Assembly (NCBI RefSeq): GCF_018598585.1
Contig: NZ_JAHESD010000026.1
Coordinates: 1 to 64,000, forward strand
Direction: 5' to 3'
Length of the DNA stretch: 64,000 nt
Source of the DNA: Chryseosolibacter indicum
GTDB lineage: Bacteria > Bacteroidota > Bacteroidia > Cytophagales > Cyclobacteriaceae
Shown here: in pieces, positions 10,015 through 18,295 of the stretch
How the letters are laid out: each line of letters begins with the position of its first letter
Position numbering within the stretch: position 1 is the stretch's first letter
Position numbers and translations under genes: made by a program
The notes under the pieces: model-generated
What the model saw: the letters and a program-made list of their open reading frames with translations, nothing else
The model's database searches: none
Told to the model about the DNA's origin: nothing

Positions 10015-10773
10015 TTAATTAACGTAACTGATTTCCTTAACATCAAAAAATTCAACTCCTTTTGGCGTTTCAACCAAAAGTCTACCATTTTCATCAACAC
10101 CAATTATTTGCCCTATAAACTCATTCTCTCGCGCTGCAAAAGTATGCTTCTCTTTAATCCAGTAAAGTTTGTTCAAATATTCTTCTTTCAACTGCTTGTA
10201 GTCGGCAGCTCTTAACTGAAGATAGCGCGCTTCTAGACAACCTGATAATTCCTGAAGTAGCTCTGGCAGATCATAATTCTTATCTGTTACAAGGCTTAAC
10301 GAAGTGGCTGTAGTTCTGCTAAAGGTTCTTTGATTAACATTTAATCCTATTCCAAGTATAGTATTTGAAACTTGTGAACCCCGAATTTGGTTTTCTATGA
10401 GAATGCCACAAAGCTTTTTCCCGTTTATATATATGTCATTAGGCCATTTAATATTTATCTGGCCGTCAGTTTTATTCCGCAGCAAGTCGTAAATAGCAAG
10501 CGAAGCAAAGATATTGAGAAAGAATTGGTTTTTTACCGGTAGAAATGCTGGTTTAAGAATAACGGAGAATGTTAAATTCTTTCCAGGCTCTGCCTCCCAG
10601 GTATTTCCGCGCTGTCCGCGACCTAGTGTTTGATGTTCGGTAATAACTACTGTTCCATCAGAAGTATGAGGTTGCTGACTAAGTTCGAGGGCTAAAGTAT
10701 TGGTAGAATGACATTCTGGCACGAAAACAATGTTTTTAGCCAAGAAAAGCGTATTGGCAGGAATTTTATACAA
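10015..10773 (-). CDS. birA: Biotin--[acetyl-CoA-carboxylase] ligase
   Basis: Attaches biotin to the carrier domain of acetyl-CoA carboxylase through biotinyl-AMP. The 252-residue protein has the family motifs CHSTNTLALEL near 21, TLGRGQRGNTWEA near 48 (nucleotide loop), KWPNDIYINGKKLCGILIE near 104, and GIGLNVNQ near 147. There is no N-terminal helix-turn-helix, so it is a group I enzyme without repressor function. The start is TTG: no ATG lies in frame between it and the upstream stop. It is divergent from rsfS with about 60 bases between the two coding starts, and the methyltransferase gene follows 14 bases downstream. Confidence 0.9.
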   Translation of the reverse strand: MYKIPANTLFLAKNIVFVPECHSTNTLALELSQQPHTSDGTVVITEHQTLGRGQRGNTWEAEPGKNLTFSVILKPAFLPVKNQFFLNIFASLAIYDLLRNKTDGQINIKWPNDIYINGKKLCGILIENQIRGSQVSNTILGIGLNVNQRTFSRTTATSLSLVTDKNYDLPELLQELSGCLEARYLQLRAADYKQLKEEYLNKLYWIKEKHTFAARENEFIGQIIGVDENGRLLVETPKGVEFFDVKEISYVN

Positions 10774-10785
10774 TGTATATTTATT

Positions 10786-10793
10786 TAGTTTTG
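10786..10793 (+). promoter_or_regulatory. Candidate Bacteroidota -7 element for rsfS
   Basis: TAGTTTTG matches TAnnTTTG exactly and sits 41 bases before the rsfS ATG. The expected -33 TTG is replaced by a T-run near 10763-10766, so the call is tentative. Confidence 0.4.
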
Positions 10794-10833
10794 TACCTTG
10801 ATAACAACTATATTAAACCACGAAGATAGATTA

Positions 10834-11211
10834 ATGGCAAGAAAAACGAAGGGTGTGAGTTCAGAGAAACTTAGCCAAGCCATTGTAAAAGGAATGCAGG
10901 AAAAGAAAGCAATTGACATAATTGTGATGGACCTGCGGAAAGTAAAAAACGCTGTAGCTGATTTTTTTGTAATTTGTTCCGGCAACTCTGATAAGCAACT
11001 TGATGCAATAGCAGATTCTGTTGATCAGGAAGTTTACAAAGCCTTAAAAGAAAATCCCTGGCATACGGAAGGAAAAAACAATAAAGAGTGGATGCTTCTC
11101 GACTATATAAATGTTGTAGCGCACGTTTTCAGAAAAGACAAAAGGGATTTTTACGCTCTTGAGAAATTATGGGGCGATGCGGAAGTTACAGAAATTGAGG
11201 ACGTCCATTAA
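10834..11211 (+). CDS. rsfS: Ribosome silencing factor RsfS
   Basis: Binds uL14 and keeps 50S subunits from joining 30S when nutrients fall. From the ATG at 10834 the protein is 125 residues; the longer frame uses an unlikely TTG 36 bases upstream that precedes no conserved sequence. The family core is visible: DIIVMDLRKVKNAVADFFVI, then SGNSDKQLDAIADSV, and WMLLDYINVVAHVF near the C-terminus. ftsH follows 63 bases downstream on the same strand, a neighbourhood seen in relatives, though ftsH may also have its own promoter in the A/T-rich gap. Confidence 0.9.
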   Translation: MARKTKGVSSEKLSQAIVKGMQEKKAIDIIVMDLRKVKNAVADFFVICSGNSDKQLDAIADSVDQEVYKALKENPWHTEGKNNKEWMLLDYINVVAHVFRKDKRDFYALEKLWGDAEVTEIEDVH

Positions 11212-11274
11212 AACCAAAACCCTTGGTAGACGTTATTGAAATGACTAAATTTTTGATTTTTATATAAATATAAA

Positions 11275-13326
11275 ATGGCGGACAAGAAAGAAAATAATAA
11301 GCCTCTGTTACCGAATAGGCCCCCGCGGGGTAACTATCAGATTTGGGTTATCCTGGCAACTATTGCGGTTATCCTTGGGGTAATGTATATAAACAACTCC
11401 AGTGACCTGAAGGAGAAATCTCAATATGAATTTGAGCAGATGGTAAAGGCTGGAGATGTAAAAAGAGTAATTCTTATCAAGAACCAGGAATTGGTTGAGA
11501 TTACATTAAAACAAGAAGCACTTCAGAATGCAAAATATAAACAAGAGATCAACGAAGGCCCTCTTGGAACAAATGTAAACGGACCTCACTTCGTTCTTAA
11601 GATTACTTCTATTGATAGATTTGATGAGAAGTTCGAAGAATTAACAAAAAAGCTTCCTGATGAAAACAGACCCGAATATAAGTCTGAAACAAGAGAGAAT
11701 TATTTCAACCTTTTCATACAGTGGGGATTCCTATTCCTGTTGCTTTTTGGATTCTGGATGCTAATGCGTCGGATGACAGGTGGTGCAGGACCTGGGGGTC
11801 AGATCTTTAATATCGGTAAATCTAAAGCTGCTCTTTTCGATGCTGAAAATAAAGTAAAGATCACGTTTGAAGATGTTGCCGGATTGGATGAGGCTAAAGA
11901 AGAAGTAAAAGAGATTGTGGATTTCTTAAAGACTCCCGGAAAATTCACCAAACTTGGTGGCAAAATTCCTAAAGGTGCGTTGCTAGTTGGCCCTCCAGGT
12001 ACAGGTAAGACATTACTTGCCAAGGCAGTAGCAGGTGAAGCTGGGGTTCCATTCTTCTCGTTATCAGGTTCTGATTTCGTTGAGATGTTCGTAGGTGTTG
12101 GTGCCGCTCGTGTTCGTGACTTATTTAAGCAAGCAAAAGAAAAAGCACCTTGTATTGTGTTCATTGATGAGATTGATGCTATTGGTCGTTCACGTGGTCG
12201 AGGCCAATTACCTGGTGCGAATGATGAACGCGAGAATACATTGAACTCACTTCTGGTTGAAATGGATGGTTTTGCGACCGATTCTGGTGTAATTATTCTT
12301 GCTGCAACCAACAGACCTGATGTGCTAGACTCGGCTTTACTACGTCCAGGTCGTTTTGACAGACAAATTAGTATTGACAAGCCAGATATTAACGGACGTG
12401 AACATATCTTCAAAGTTCACTTAAAGCCCATAAAGCTTGATCCGTCTGTTGATGTTAAGAAGTTATCGGCACAAACTCCTGGATTTGCAGGTGCTGAGAT
12501 AGCTAACGTATGTAACGAAGCTGCGCTTATTGCTGCAAGAAGAGACAAGAAGGCGGTAGACATGCAGGATTTTCAGGATGCTATTGATAGAGTAATTGGA
12601 GGGCTTGAAAAGAAAAACAAGATAATTTCGCCTGAAGAGAAGAAGATTGTTGCGTTCCACGAAGCAGGACATGCTGTGGCAGGATGGTTCCTTGAGCATG
12701 CAGATCCTTTGGTGAAAGTAAGTATTGTGCCTCGCGGTGTTGCTGCATTAGGTTATGCTCAGTATTTACCAAAAGAACAGTTCTTATATCAGACCGAGCA
12801 AATGCTTGATGAAATGTGTATGGCTTTCGGTGGCCGTGCTGCAGAAGAAATAGTATTCGGAAAGATTTCGACCGGTGCATTAAGTGACCTTGAACGTATC
12901 ACTAAAATGGCATACGGAATGGTTACAATCTATGGTATGAATAAGGAGATTGGAAACATGTCGTACTACGACTCAAAACAATCTGATTATTCTTTCCAAA
13001 AACCATATTCCGATGCTACTGCTGAGAAAATTGATAAAGAAGTAAGAAGTATCATTGATCAGATGTATAACAGAACCAAGGCTCTGCTTACTCAGCACCG
13101 TCAACATCTTGATGTGATTGCTAAAGAGCTGTTGGAGAAAGAAATATTATTCCAGGCCGATCTTGAAAGATTAATTGGTAAGAGGCCTTTTGATAAGCCA
13201 ACCACTTATCAGCAATTTACCAACGGCCAGGGAAAGTATGAAAAGAAGCAACATGAAAACGAACAACCTGGTGTAGATACACCTCCAACCCTTGAGGGCG
13301 AAGTTCCTGATAAAGTTGGGAGATAG
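11275..13326 (+). CDS. ftsH: ATP-dependent zinc metalloprotease FtsH
   Basis: Membrane-anchored AAA+ protease that degrades misfolded membrane proteins and selected regulators, likely including a lipid A pathway enzyme in Gram-negatives. Of 683 residues, the first transmembrane helix is near 22-40 (IWVILATIAVILGVMYI), a periplasmic domain follows, and the second helix is near 145-163. The AAA module has GPPGTGKT at 240-247, FIDEIDAIG near 296, and NRPDVLDSALLRPGRFD near 344. The zinc site is HEAGH near 462-466 with the third ligand in SDLERIT near 540. The C-terminal tail is hydrophilic. A terminator lies 28 bases after the stop. Confidence 0.97.
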   Translation: MADKKENNKPLLPNRPPRGNYQIWVILATIAVILGVMYINNSSDLKEKSQYEFEQMVKAGDVKRVILIKNQELVEITLKQEALQNAKYKQEINEGPLGTNVNGPHFVLKITSIDRFDEKFEELTKKLPDENRPEYKSETRENYFNLFIQWGFLFLLLFGFWMLMRRMTGGAGPGGQIFNIGKSKAALFDAENKVKITFEDVAGLDEAKEEVKEIVDFLKTPGKFTKLGGKIPKGALLVGPPGTGKTLLAKAVAGEAGVPFFSLSGSDFVEMFVGVGAARVRDLFKQAKEKAPCIVFIDEIDAIGRSRGRGQLPGANDERENTLNSLLVEMDGFATDSGVIILAATNRPDVLDSALLRPGRFDRQISIDKPDINGREHIFKVHLKPIKLDPSVDVKKLSAQTPGFAGAEIANVCNEAALIAARRDKKAVDMQDFQDAIDRVIGGLEKKNKIISPEEKKIVAFHEAGHAVAGWFLEHADPLVKVSIVPRGVAALGYAQYLPKEQFLYQTEQMLDEMCMAFGGRAAEEIVFGKISTGALSDLERITKMAYGMVTIYGMNKEIGNMSYYDSKQSDYSFQKPYSDATAEKIDKEVRSIIDQMYNRTKALLTQHRQHLDVIAKELLEKEILFQADLERLIGKRPFDKPTTYQQFTNGQGKYEKKQHENEQPGVDTPPTLEGEVPDKVGR

Positions 13327-13354
13327 GTAGTTGTCATTTATAATCTTATTTTTG

Positions 13355-13384
13355 AACTCAGGCGAAAGCCTGAGTTTTTTATTT
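13355..13384 (+). terminator. Intrinsic terminator after ftsH
   Basis: The stem AACTCAGGC/GCCTGAGTT with a GAAA tetraloop is followed directly by a T-run (TTTTATTTTA). Confidence 0.9.
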
Positions 13385-13432
13385 TAATGCCTTACGAATA
13401 CTGACAGACCGTGTACTCGCAGTTGGTAAATT

Positions 13433-14197
13433 ATGGAAATAGCTGATCTACAAGGAAAAAAGATATACTTCGCGTCCGACTTTCATTTAGGTGTGCCTGA
13501 TTATGAGAGAAGCATCATTAGAGAAAAACGAATTATTGCGTGGTTGGACACCATTAAACATGATGCGCATTCTATTTTTCTTCTTGGAGATATCTTCGAC
13601 TTCTGGTTTGAATACAAATACACAATTCCCAAAGGTTACATACGACTCTTAGGAAAGCTTGCTGAATTAAGCGATGCTGGTATTCCTATTATTTTTTTTA
13701 CAGGAAATCATGATATGTGGATGTTCGATTATTTTCCGAAGGAACTTAACGTTCCGATATATCGGGAGCCACTCTTATTAAAGGTAGGTCAACAACGGCT
13801 TATTATTGGGCATGGTGATGGATTAGGCCCGGGTGATACTTTTTATAAATTCCTGAAAAGGTTTTTTGCCAGCAAAACCTGCCAATGGCTTTTTGCACGC
13901 ATCCATCCTAATCTTGGGCTCGCGATAGCACATGCGTGGTCAAGAAAAAGCAGGATCGCTAATCTTAAGAAAGAAGAAAAATTTCATGGGGAAGAAGGGG
14001 AATTCTTATGGCAATATTGCAGAGACCTTGAAAAGACTCAACATCATGACTTTTACGTTTTCGGCCACCGGCATCTACCGCTTACTTTAAAAGTAAATGA
14101 CATCAGCACTTACATTAATCTTGGAGAGTGGGTCAATTTTAATACGTATGCTGAATATGATGGCACTAAAGTTGAACTTAAAACATTCAATCTGTAA
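13433..14197 (+). CDS. lpxH: UDP-2,3-diacylglucosamine diphosphatase
   Basis: Cleaves UDP-2,3-diacylglucosamine to lipid X and UMP in lipid A synthesis at the inner face of the inner membrane. The 254-residue protein has the calcineurin-like metal ligands in FASDFHLG (D16, H18), LGDIFDFWFE (D53), FTGNHDMWMFDY (N92, H93), GHGDGLGPGD near 127 and VFGHRHLPL near 207. The DFWFE segment and length fit LpxH rather than the general phosphoesterase at 6 kb. The secreted-protein gene begins 2 bases after its stop, so the two are probably co-transcribed. An LpxL-like acyltransferase of the same pathway lies at 58.8 kb. Confidence 0.88.
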   Translation: MEIADLQGKKIYFASDFHLGVPDYERSIIREKRIIAWLDTIKHDAHSIFLLGDIFDFWFEYKYTIPKGYIRLLGKLAELSDAGIPIIFFTGNHDMWMFDYFPKELNVPIYREPLLLKVGQQRLIIGHGDGLGPGDTFYKFLKRFFASKTCQWLFARIHPNLGLAIAHAWSRKSRIANLKKEEKFHGEEGEFLWQYCRDLEKTQHHDFYVFGHRHLPLTLKVNDISTYINLGEWVNFNTYAEYDGTKVELKTFNL

Positions 14198-14199
14198 TC

Positions 14200-14991
14200 A
14201 TGAAAGCGAAGTTTCCCCTGGTATTTCTACTCTTATGCATTACTGAAATTGTGCTGGCGCAAACCAGGATAAATACAATAGAAGTAAGTGACACGATTAT
14301 ATCAGCCACTGTAGACAGACCAGGAGAGTTGTATATAGTTACTAAAACGGGGCAAATACATCGATATAGTGAAGACGGCAAATTGATGGCTCTTTACAAG
14401 GCAAAGTCAGTTCCTACACTTTTTGAGCCACGTGATGGAGCAAGGCTTTTTGCTTACTACCGAGAAACACAACAATATGATCTCCTTAACCCGTCTTTTG
14501 ATGTTACTCGTTCTTTTCGTGTTGATTCAGCTTTTGCTATCAGACCCTGGCTCGTTTGTCCCTCGGGTGATAATAAACTTTGGATCCTTGACCAGGAAGA
14601 CAATAGTTTGAAAAGGGTGAACATGAGAGAGTCGGTAGTTGAAACAGAAGCTAATATTGATTTAAAAATTATCAAAGATGCTTCTGTCTTTACTGCTATG
14701 AAGGAATATCAGGGATTTGTATTCCTATTACATCCTCAACAGGGAGTTTATATTTTTAATGCCCTTGGGAAACACATTAAAACAATTGAAGTAAGGGGAA
14801 TTTCGAGCCTTCAGTTTTTGGGTGAGGAATTATATTATATAAAAAATAATAAAGCACATTTATTTAATCTTTTTACGGCAGATACAAGAGTTATAGCACT
14901 TCCTTCGGTTACTCTGTTTACTTTAATAACAGACAGGCGTCTTTATCAGTTATCTAATACTTCCATTTTGGTCTCAACCTTTACTCCATAA
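14200..14991 (+). CDS. Secreted protein with propeller-like repeats, unknown function
   Basis: I do not recognise a named family. The 263-residue protein has a signal peptide (FPLVFLLLCITEIVLA, cleavage likely before QTR). The rest is mostly beta, with recurring short blades such as GELYIVTKTGQIHRYSEDGK, DNKLWILDQEDNSLKRVN and GVYIFNALGKHIKTIE. Each has the form of an interpreted value followed by a turn, as in NHL or WD-like beta-propellers. With about five such blades it may be a small or incomplete propeller. It starts 2 bases after lpxH, so it is co-expressed with it; no functional link is shown. Location is periplasmic or outer-membrane associated by inference. Confidence 0.6.
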   Translation: MKAKFPLVFLLLCITEIVLAQTRINTIEVSDTIISATVDRPGELYIVTKTGQIHRYSEDGKLMALYKAKSVPTLFEPRDGARLFAYYRETQQYDLLNPSFDVTRSFRVDSAFAIRPWLVCPSGDNKLWILDQEDNSLKRVNMRESVVETEANIDLKIIKDASVFTAMKEYQGFVFLLHPQQGVYIFNALGKHIKTIEVRGISSLQFLGEELYYIKNNKAHLFNLFTADTRVIALPSVTLFTLITDRRLYQLSNTSILVSTFTP

Positions 14992-15044
14992 AACATTCAC
15001 AGAAGGCATGAATTAATTGAAAGAATCCAATTACAAATCTATTT

Positions 15045-15070
15045 AAATATGTTCATTTTTGAACATATTT
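15045..15070. promoter_or_regulatory. Perfect dyad upstream of the NtrC-type operon
   Basis: AAATATGTTCA and TGAACATATTT form 11-bp arms around TTTT. The centre is about 95 bases before the predicted transcription start of the candidate sigma-54 promoter, a distance typical for an enhancer of an NtrC-family activator. It could instead be an A/T-rich hairpin ending the upstream transcript, although no T-run follows. Confidence 0.5.
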
Positions 15071-15125
15071 GTACATGTTAGGACAACGATTGCCTTAGAA
15101 AGGCCTAAAACAGGCGCTAACACAA

Positions 15126-15142
15126 TTGGCATGTTATTTCCT
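15126..15142 (+). promoter_or_regulatory. Candidate sigma-54 (-24/-12) promoter
   Basis: TTGGCATG-TTAT-TTCCT matches the consensus TTGGCACR-N4-TTGCW at 11 of 13 positions with correct GG-to-C spacing. The usual -12 GC doublet is CC. Predicted transcription would start near 15153, leaving about 22 bases before the GTG start. Confidence 0.4.
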
Positions 15143-15174
15143 ATAATCATTCACTCTAAAATCTAAACCAAGAC

Positions 15175-16548
15175 GTGACGACTCAGGAAGGCGGAAAAAT
15201 TTTAATGATCGATGATGATGAGGATGTACTCCTCGCTGCCAAGATGCTTCTTAAAAAACAGAATCATCATGTTATTATCGAAAAGAACCCAAATAAGATT
15301 CCTTTTCTACTTAACAATGACACCTATGATGTGATATTGCTTGATATGAATTTCAGCAAAGACATCACCAGTGGAAAGGAAGGATTTCATTGGCTTGGTC
15401 AGATTCTTGAAAGAGATCCGAATGCGGTTGTAATTCTTATTACCGCCTTTGGTGATGTAGAAATGGCAGTGCGTGCGTTAAAGCAAGGTGCAACTGACTT
15501 TATACTTAAGCCATGGCAAAATGAAAAGCTAGTTGCTACTATTTCGACAGCAATTCGTTTAAAGCAGTCTTACAATCAGGTAGACAAGCTAAAAAAAGCG
15601 AAGGAGATGCTGGAGGAGCAAATAAGTAAACCTTTTAGCGATATAATAGGACAAAGCACTGCGATTAAAGATGTTTTTGCAGTGATTGATAAGGTAGCCA
15701 AAACCGATGCTAATGTTTTAATACTAGGTGAAAACGGAACTGGAAAGGAACTTATAGCACGAGCCATACACCAACGTTCTTTGCGAAAGGATAATAGCTT
15801 TGTTTCCGTTGACATGGGAGCCATTACTGAAACGCTTTTTGAGAGTGAGTTATTCGGACATAAGAAAGGTGCTTTTACTGATGCACGAGAAGATCGTCCG
15901 GGGAGATTTGAGCTGGCTTCAGGAGGAACGCTATTCCTGGATGAGATTGGAAATTTAAGCATGGCATTACAAAGTAAATTACTAAGTGCACTTCAATCAC
16001 GACAAGTAACAAGAGTCGGATCGAATCAACCAGTAGCAGTAGACATCAGGTTGATTTGTGCTACCAATATGCCTTTACAAAAGATGGTTCAGGAAGGCAC
16101 TTTCAGGCAGGATTTACTTTACCGAATCAATACTGTAGAAATTCAGGTACCTCCATTGAGTGACCGTGTTGAGGATATTCCATTGCTGGCTAACCATTAC
16201 CTTAACTATTACGCGAAAAAATATCATAAGCTTGTAACGAATATTGCCCCTGAGGCAATGGACAAACTGAAGCGTTACGCATGGCCAGGGAATATAAGAG
16301 AGTTGCAACATTCTATAGAACGCGCGGTCATAATGACTGACTCGGCAACGCTTCAAGAGACAGATTTTATATTAAGCAGGTCTCTTTCATCAAATCCTAC
16401 TAACAATACTTTAAACCTTGACGAGGTCGAAAAATCGGCAATAGCCAAAGCGTTACAAATGCACAATGGTAATATCTCTAAAGCAGCTGAAGAATTGGGA
16501 TTAACACGCGCTTCATTGTATCGCCGGATGGAAAAATACGGCTTATAA
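15175..16548 (+). CDS. Sigma-54-dependent response regulator (NtrC family)
   Basis: Phosphorylation-controlled transcription activator. The 457 residues hold a receiver domain (DDD 13-15, phospho-acceptor D57 in ILLDM, conserved K112), an AAA+ domain with Walker A GENGTGKE at 185-192, a sigma-54 contact loop reading GAFTDA at 232-237 instead of GAFTGA, and GGTLFLDEIGN near 250-260. A Fis-type helix-turn-helix follows (ISKAAEELGLTRASLYRRM near the C-terminus). The start is GTG; the next ATG would cut off the first strand of the receiver fold. The histidine kinase 127 bases downstream is the likely partner. The regulon is unknown. Confidence 0.9.
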   Translation: MTTQEGGKILMIDDDEDVLLAAKMLLKKQNHHVIIEKNPNKIPFLLNNDTYDVILLDMNFSKDITSGKEGFHWLGQILERDPNAVVILITAFGDVEMAVRALKQGATDFILKPWQNEKLVATISTAIRLKQSYNQVDKLKKAKEMLEEQISKPFSDIIGQSTAIKDVFAVIDKVAKTDANVLILGENGTGKELIARAIHQRSLRKDNSFVSVDMGAITETLFESELFGHKKGAFTDAREDRPGRFELASGGTLFLDEIGNLSMALQSKLLSALQSRQVTRVGSNQPVAVDIRLICATNMPLQKMVQEGTFRQDLLYRINTVEIQVPPLSDRVEDIPLLANHYLNYYAKKYHKLVTNIAPEAMDKLKRYAWPGNIRELQHSIERAVIMTDSATLQETDFILSRSLSSNPTNNTLNLDEVEKSAIAKALQMHNGNISKAAEELGLTRASLYRRMEKYGL

Positions 16549-16552
16549 AAAA

Positions 16553-16578
16553 CATGCATTCCATCGCTGGAATGCATG
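16553..16578 (-). terminator. Hairpin with T-run only on the minus strand
   Basis: A perfect 11-bp stem CATGCATTCCA/TGGAATGCATG with a four-base loop lies 5 bases after the regulator stop. A run of six A on the left gives a U-run only for minus-strand transcripts, although both flanking genes are on the plus strand. It may instead protect or process the regulator mRNA end. Confidence 0.5.
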
Positions 16579-16675
16579 CATTGTGAAAGAAGAATGATTG
16601 CATTAATAGTTGTAATAAATATTATGCCGCGAGCAAAAATAAAGCGAGTGTAAGAAGCAAAAAATTATTATTAAG

Positions 16676-18046
16676 ATGTATAGCCCAAAGTTTTTTGATG
16701 GATTCAACTGGCGCTCTCCAGTAATACCAAGAGTGGCTATGCTTACCTCAACTGTATTTTTGTTTTGTTTCTTCCTTTTCTCTGAGAGGTCCTGGATATA
16801 TTCCTTACTGTTTCTTGCAGTTAGCATTTACCAGATAAAACTGCTGGTTGAATACCTTGACAGATCTAATACGAACATTGCATCATTTCTTGATTCTATA
16901 AGTTTTGATGACCTCTCCTATTCTTTCAAAACAGAAAGCGATGATCCTGCTGTTCAAAGACTTCATCGTGAATTAAATGAAGCGATGATGAAGCTTCGGA
17001 ATTCGAGAAGGGAAAAAGACTCTGAATTTCTTTTCTTTAAGAATATTGTTATGCACGTAGGCATAGGCCTCATCATTTTTAAGGAAGATGGAAAAATTGA
17101 AATCTTCAATAGCGCTGCGAGAAAACTTTTGAAGACTAATAAAGCAGAAAACATTTCTGACTTTAAAGAAGTCAGCGATACGTTGGTTAATGCTTTTGTG
17201 AAACTTAAAACGGGCGGTCGAGAATTATTGAGACTTAAGATTGGAGATGATTTTGTTCAATTGTCTATTTACGCTATAGAACTAACGTTAAGAGGGGAGA
17301 ATGTTAAACTAATCTCGCTGCAAAATATCCAAAATGAACTTGAAGAAAAGGAGATGGAAGCGTGGCAAAATCTTGTACGTGTTCTCACGCACGAAATCAT
17401 GAATTCGGTTACTCCTATTTCATCTTTAGCCGGCATTATCGAGGAAGAACTAAAACAACACATGGAGTCTCAACAAGAGGCTCCGCTTACCAGTGAACAA
17501 TTGAATGACATCCATCTTTCCCTTCAAACCATTAGTAAACGAAGTGAAGGACTAATTCATTTTGTTAAAGAATTCAGAAGTCTTACAAGTATTCCTAAAC
17601 CAAAACCCGCCCAAATTAACGTTAAGCTTTTACTTGAAGAATTAAGTATGCTCCATAGAAAAGAGATTATGGAGAGGAGTATTCAATTAAAAATCTCTGT
17701 TTACCCTGAAGACCTGACTATTTCAGCAGACAGGAATATGATAGATCAGGTTATTATCAATTTGCTCAAAAATGCAATTCAAGCTTTCGAAGATCAGGAA
17801 AGCAAAGTGATAGAATTAAAAGCAGGACTAAATGAGAAGACAAGGCCTGTAATATCTGTTAGAGACAATGGCTCAGGCATCGATCCAGAAGCAATGGAAA
17901 AAATATTCATTCCATTTTTTACTACTAAAAAGACTGGCTCTGGTATTGGATTAAGTCTTTCGAGACAAATAATGAGACAACATCAGGGCACTCTTACTGT
18001 AAAATCTTCAGTAGGAAAAGGCACCGAGTTTTTTATGAGGTTCTAA
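16676..18046 (+). CDS. Membrane sensor histidine kinase, partner of the NtrC-type regulator
   Basis: A 456-residue kinase with two closely spaced N-terminal membrane helices (about residues 23-40 and 43-60) and almost no periplasmic loop. A coiled region and a PAS-like segment follow (GLIIFKEDGKIEIFNSAARKL near 128-148). The HisKA site is THEIMNSVTP with the phospho-acceptor near H239. The ATPase boxes are NLLKNAIQAF (N), VRDNGSGIDP (G1) and FFTTKKTGSGIGLSLSRQI (F/G2). NtrB-type kinases share this layout. The signal is likely sensed in the membrane or cytoplasm. The 127-base gap to the regulator contains a hairpin, so expression may not be strictly equal. Confidence 0.9.
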   Translation: MYSPKFFDGFNWRSPVIPRVAMLTSTVFLFCFFLFSERSWIYSLLFLAVSIYQIKLLVEYLDRSNTNIASFLDSISFDDLSYSFKTESDDPAVQRLHRELNEAMMKLRNSRREKDSEFLFFKNIVMHVGIGLIIFKEDGKIEIFNSAARKLLKTNKAENISDFKEVSDTLVNAFVKLKTGGRELLRLKIGDDFVQLSIYAIELTLRGENVKLISLQNIQNELEEKEMEAWQNLVRVLTHEIMNSVTPISSLAGIIEEELKQHMESQQEAPLTSEQLNDIHLSLQTISKRSEGLIHFVKEFRSLTSIPKPKPAQINVKLLLEELSMLHRKEIMERSIQLKISVYPEDLTISADRNMIDQVIINLLKNAIQAFEDQESKVIELKAGLNEKTRPVISVRDNGSGIDPEAMEKIFIPFFTTKKTGSGIGLSLSRQIMRQHQGTLTVKSSVGKGTEFFMRF

Positions 18047-18147
18047 CAACCTGAAGCTATGAGCTGTTATCTATAAATACTTGAATCATCATAACTTCTT
18101 CTCGATCTCAACAACTAATCAAAGTCGGAAATACCTTTAAAAAAATT

Positions 18148-18170
18148 AAACCCCGCGATATGCGAGGTTT
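18148..18170 (-). terminator. Terminator of the dcw operon, after ftsZ
   Basis: Read on the minus strand, a stem AAACCTCGC/GCGGGGTTT with one mismatch is followed by TAATTTTTTT. It lies 126 bases beyond the ftsZ stop. Confidence 0.75.
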
Positions 18171-18184
18171 AGGTTAAAAAATAT

Positions 18185-18208
18185 CAGACACGTCCTGTCT
18201 GCTTTTTT
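18185..18208 (+). terminator. Probable terminator after the histidine kinase
   Basis: The stem CAGACA/TGTCTG with a five-base loop is followed by CTTTTTT on the plus strand, 139 bases after the kinase stop. Confidence 0.6.
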
Positions 18209-18295
18209 AAAGCATTCTGGCACCGGCAAAAAATATTTACAACCAACAACCACTACGAATGGAGTAAATGACCTGTCGTGCCAGAAGCTATTTCT

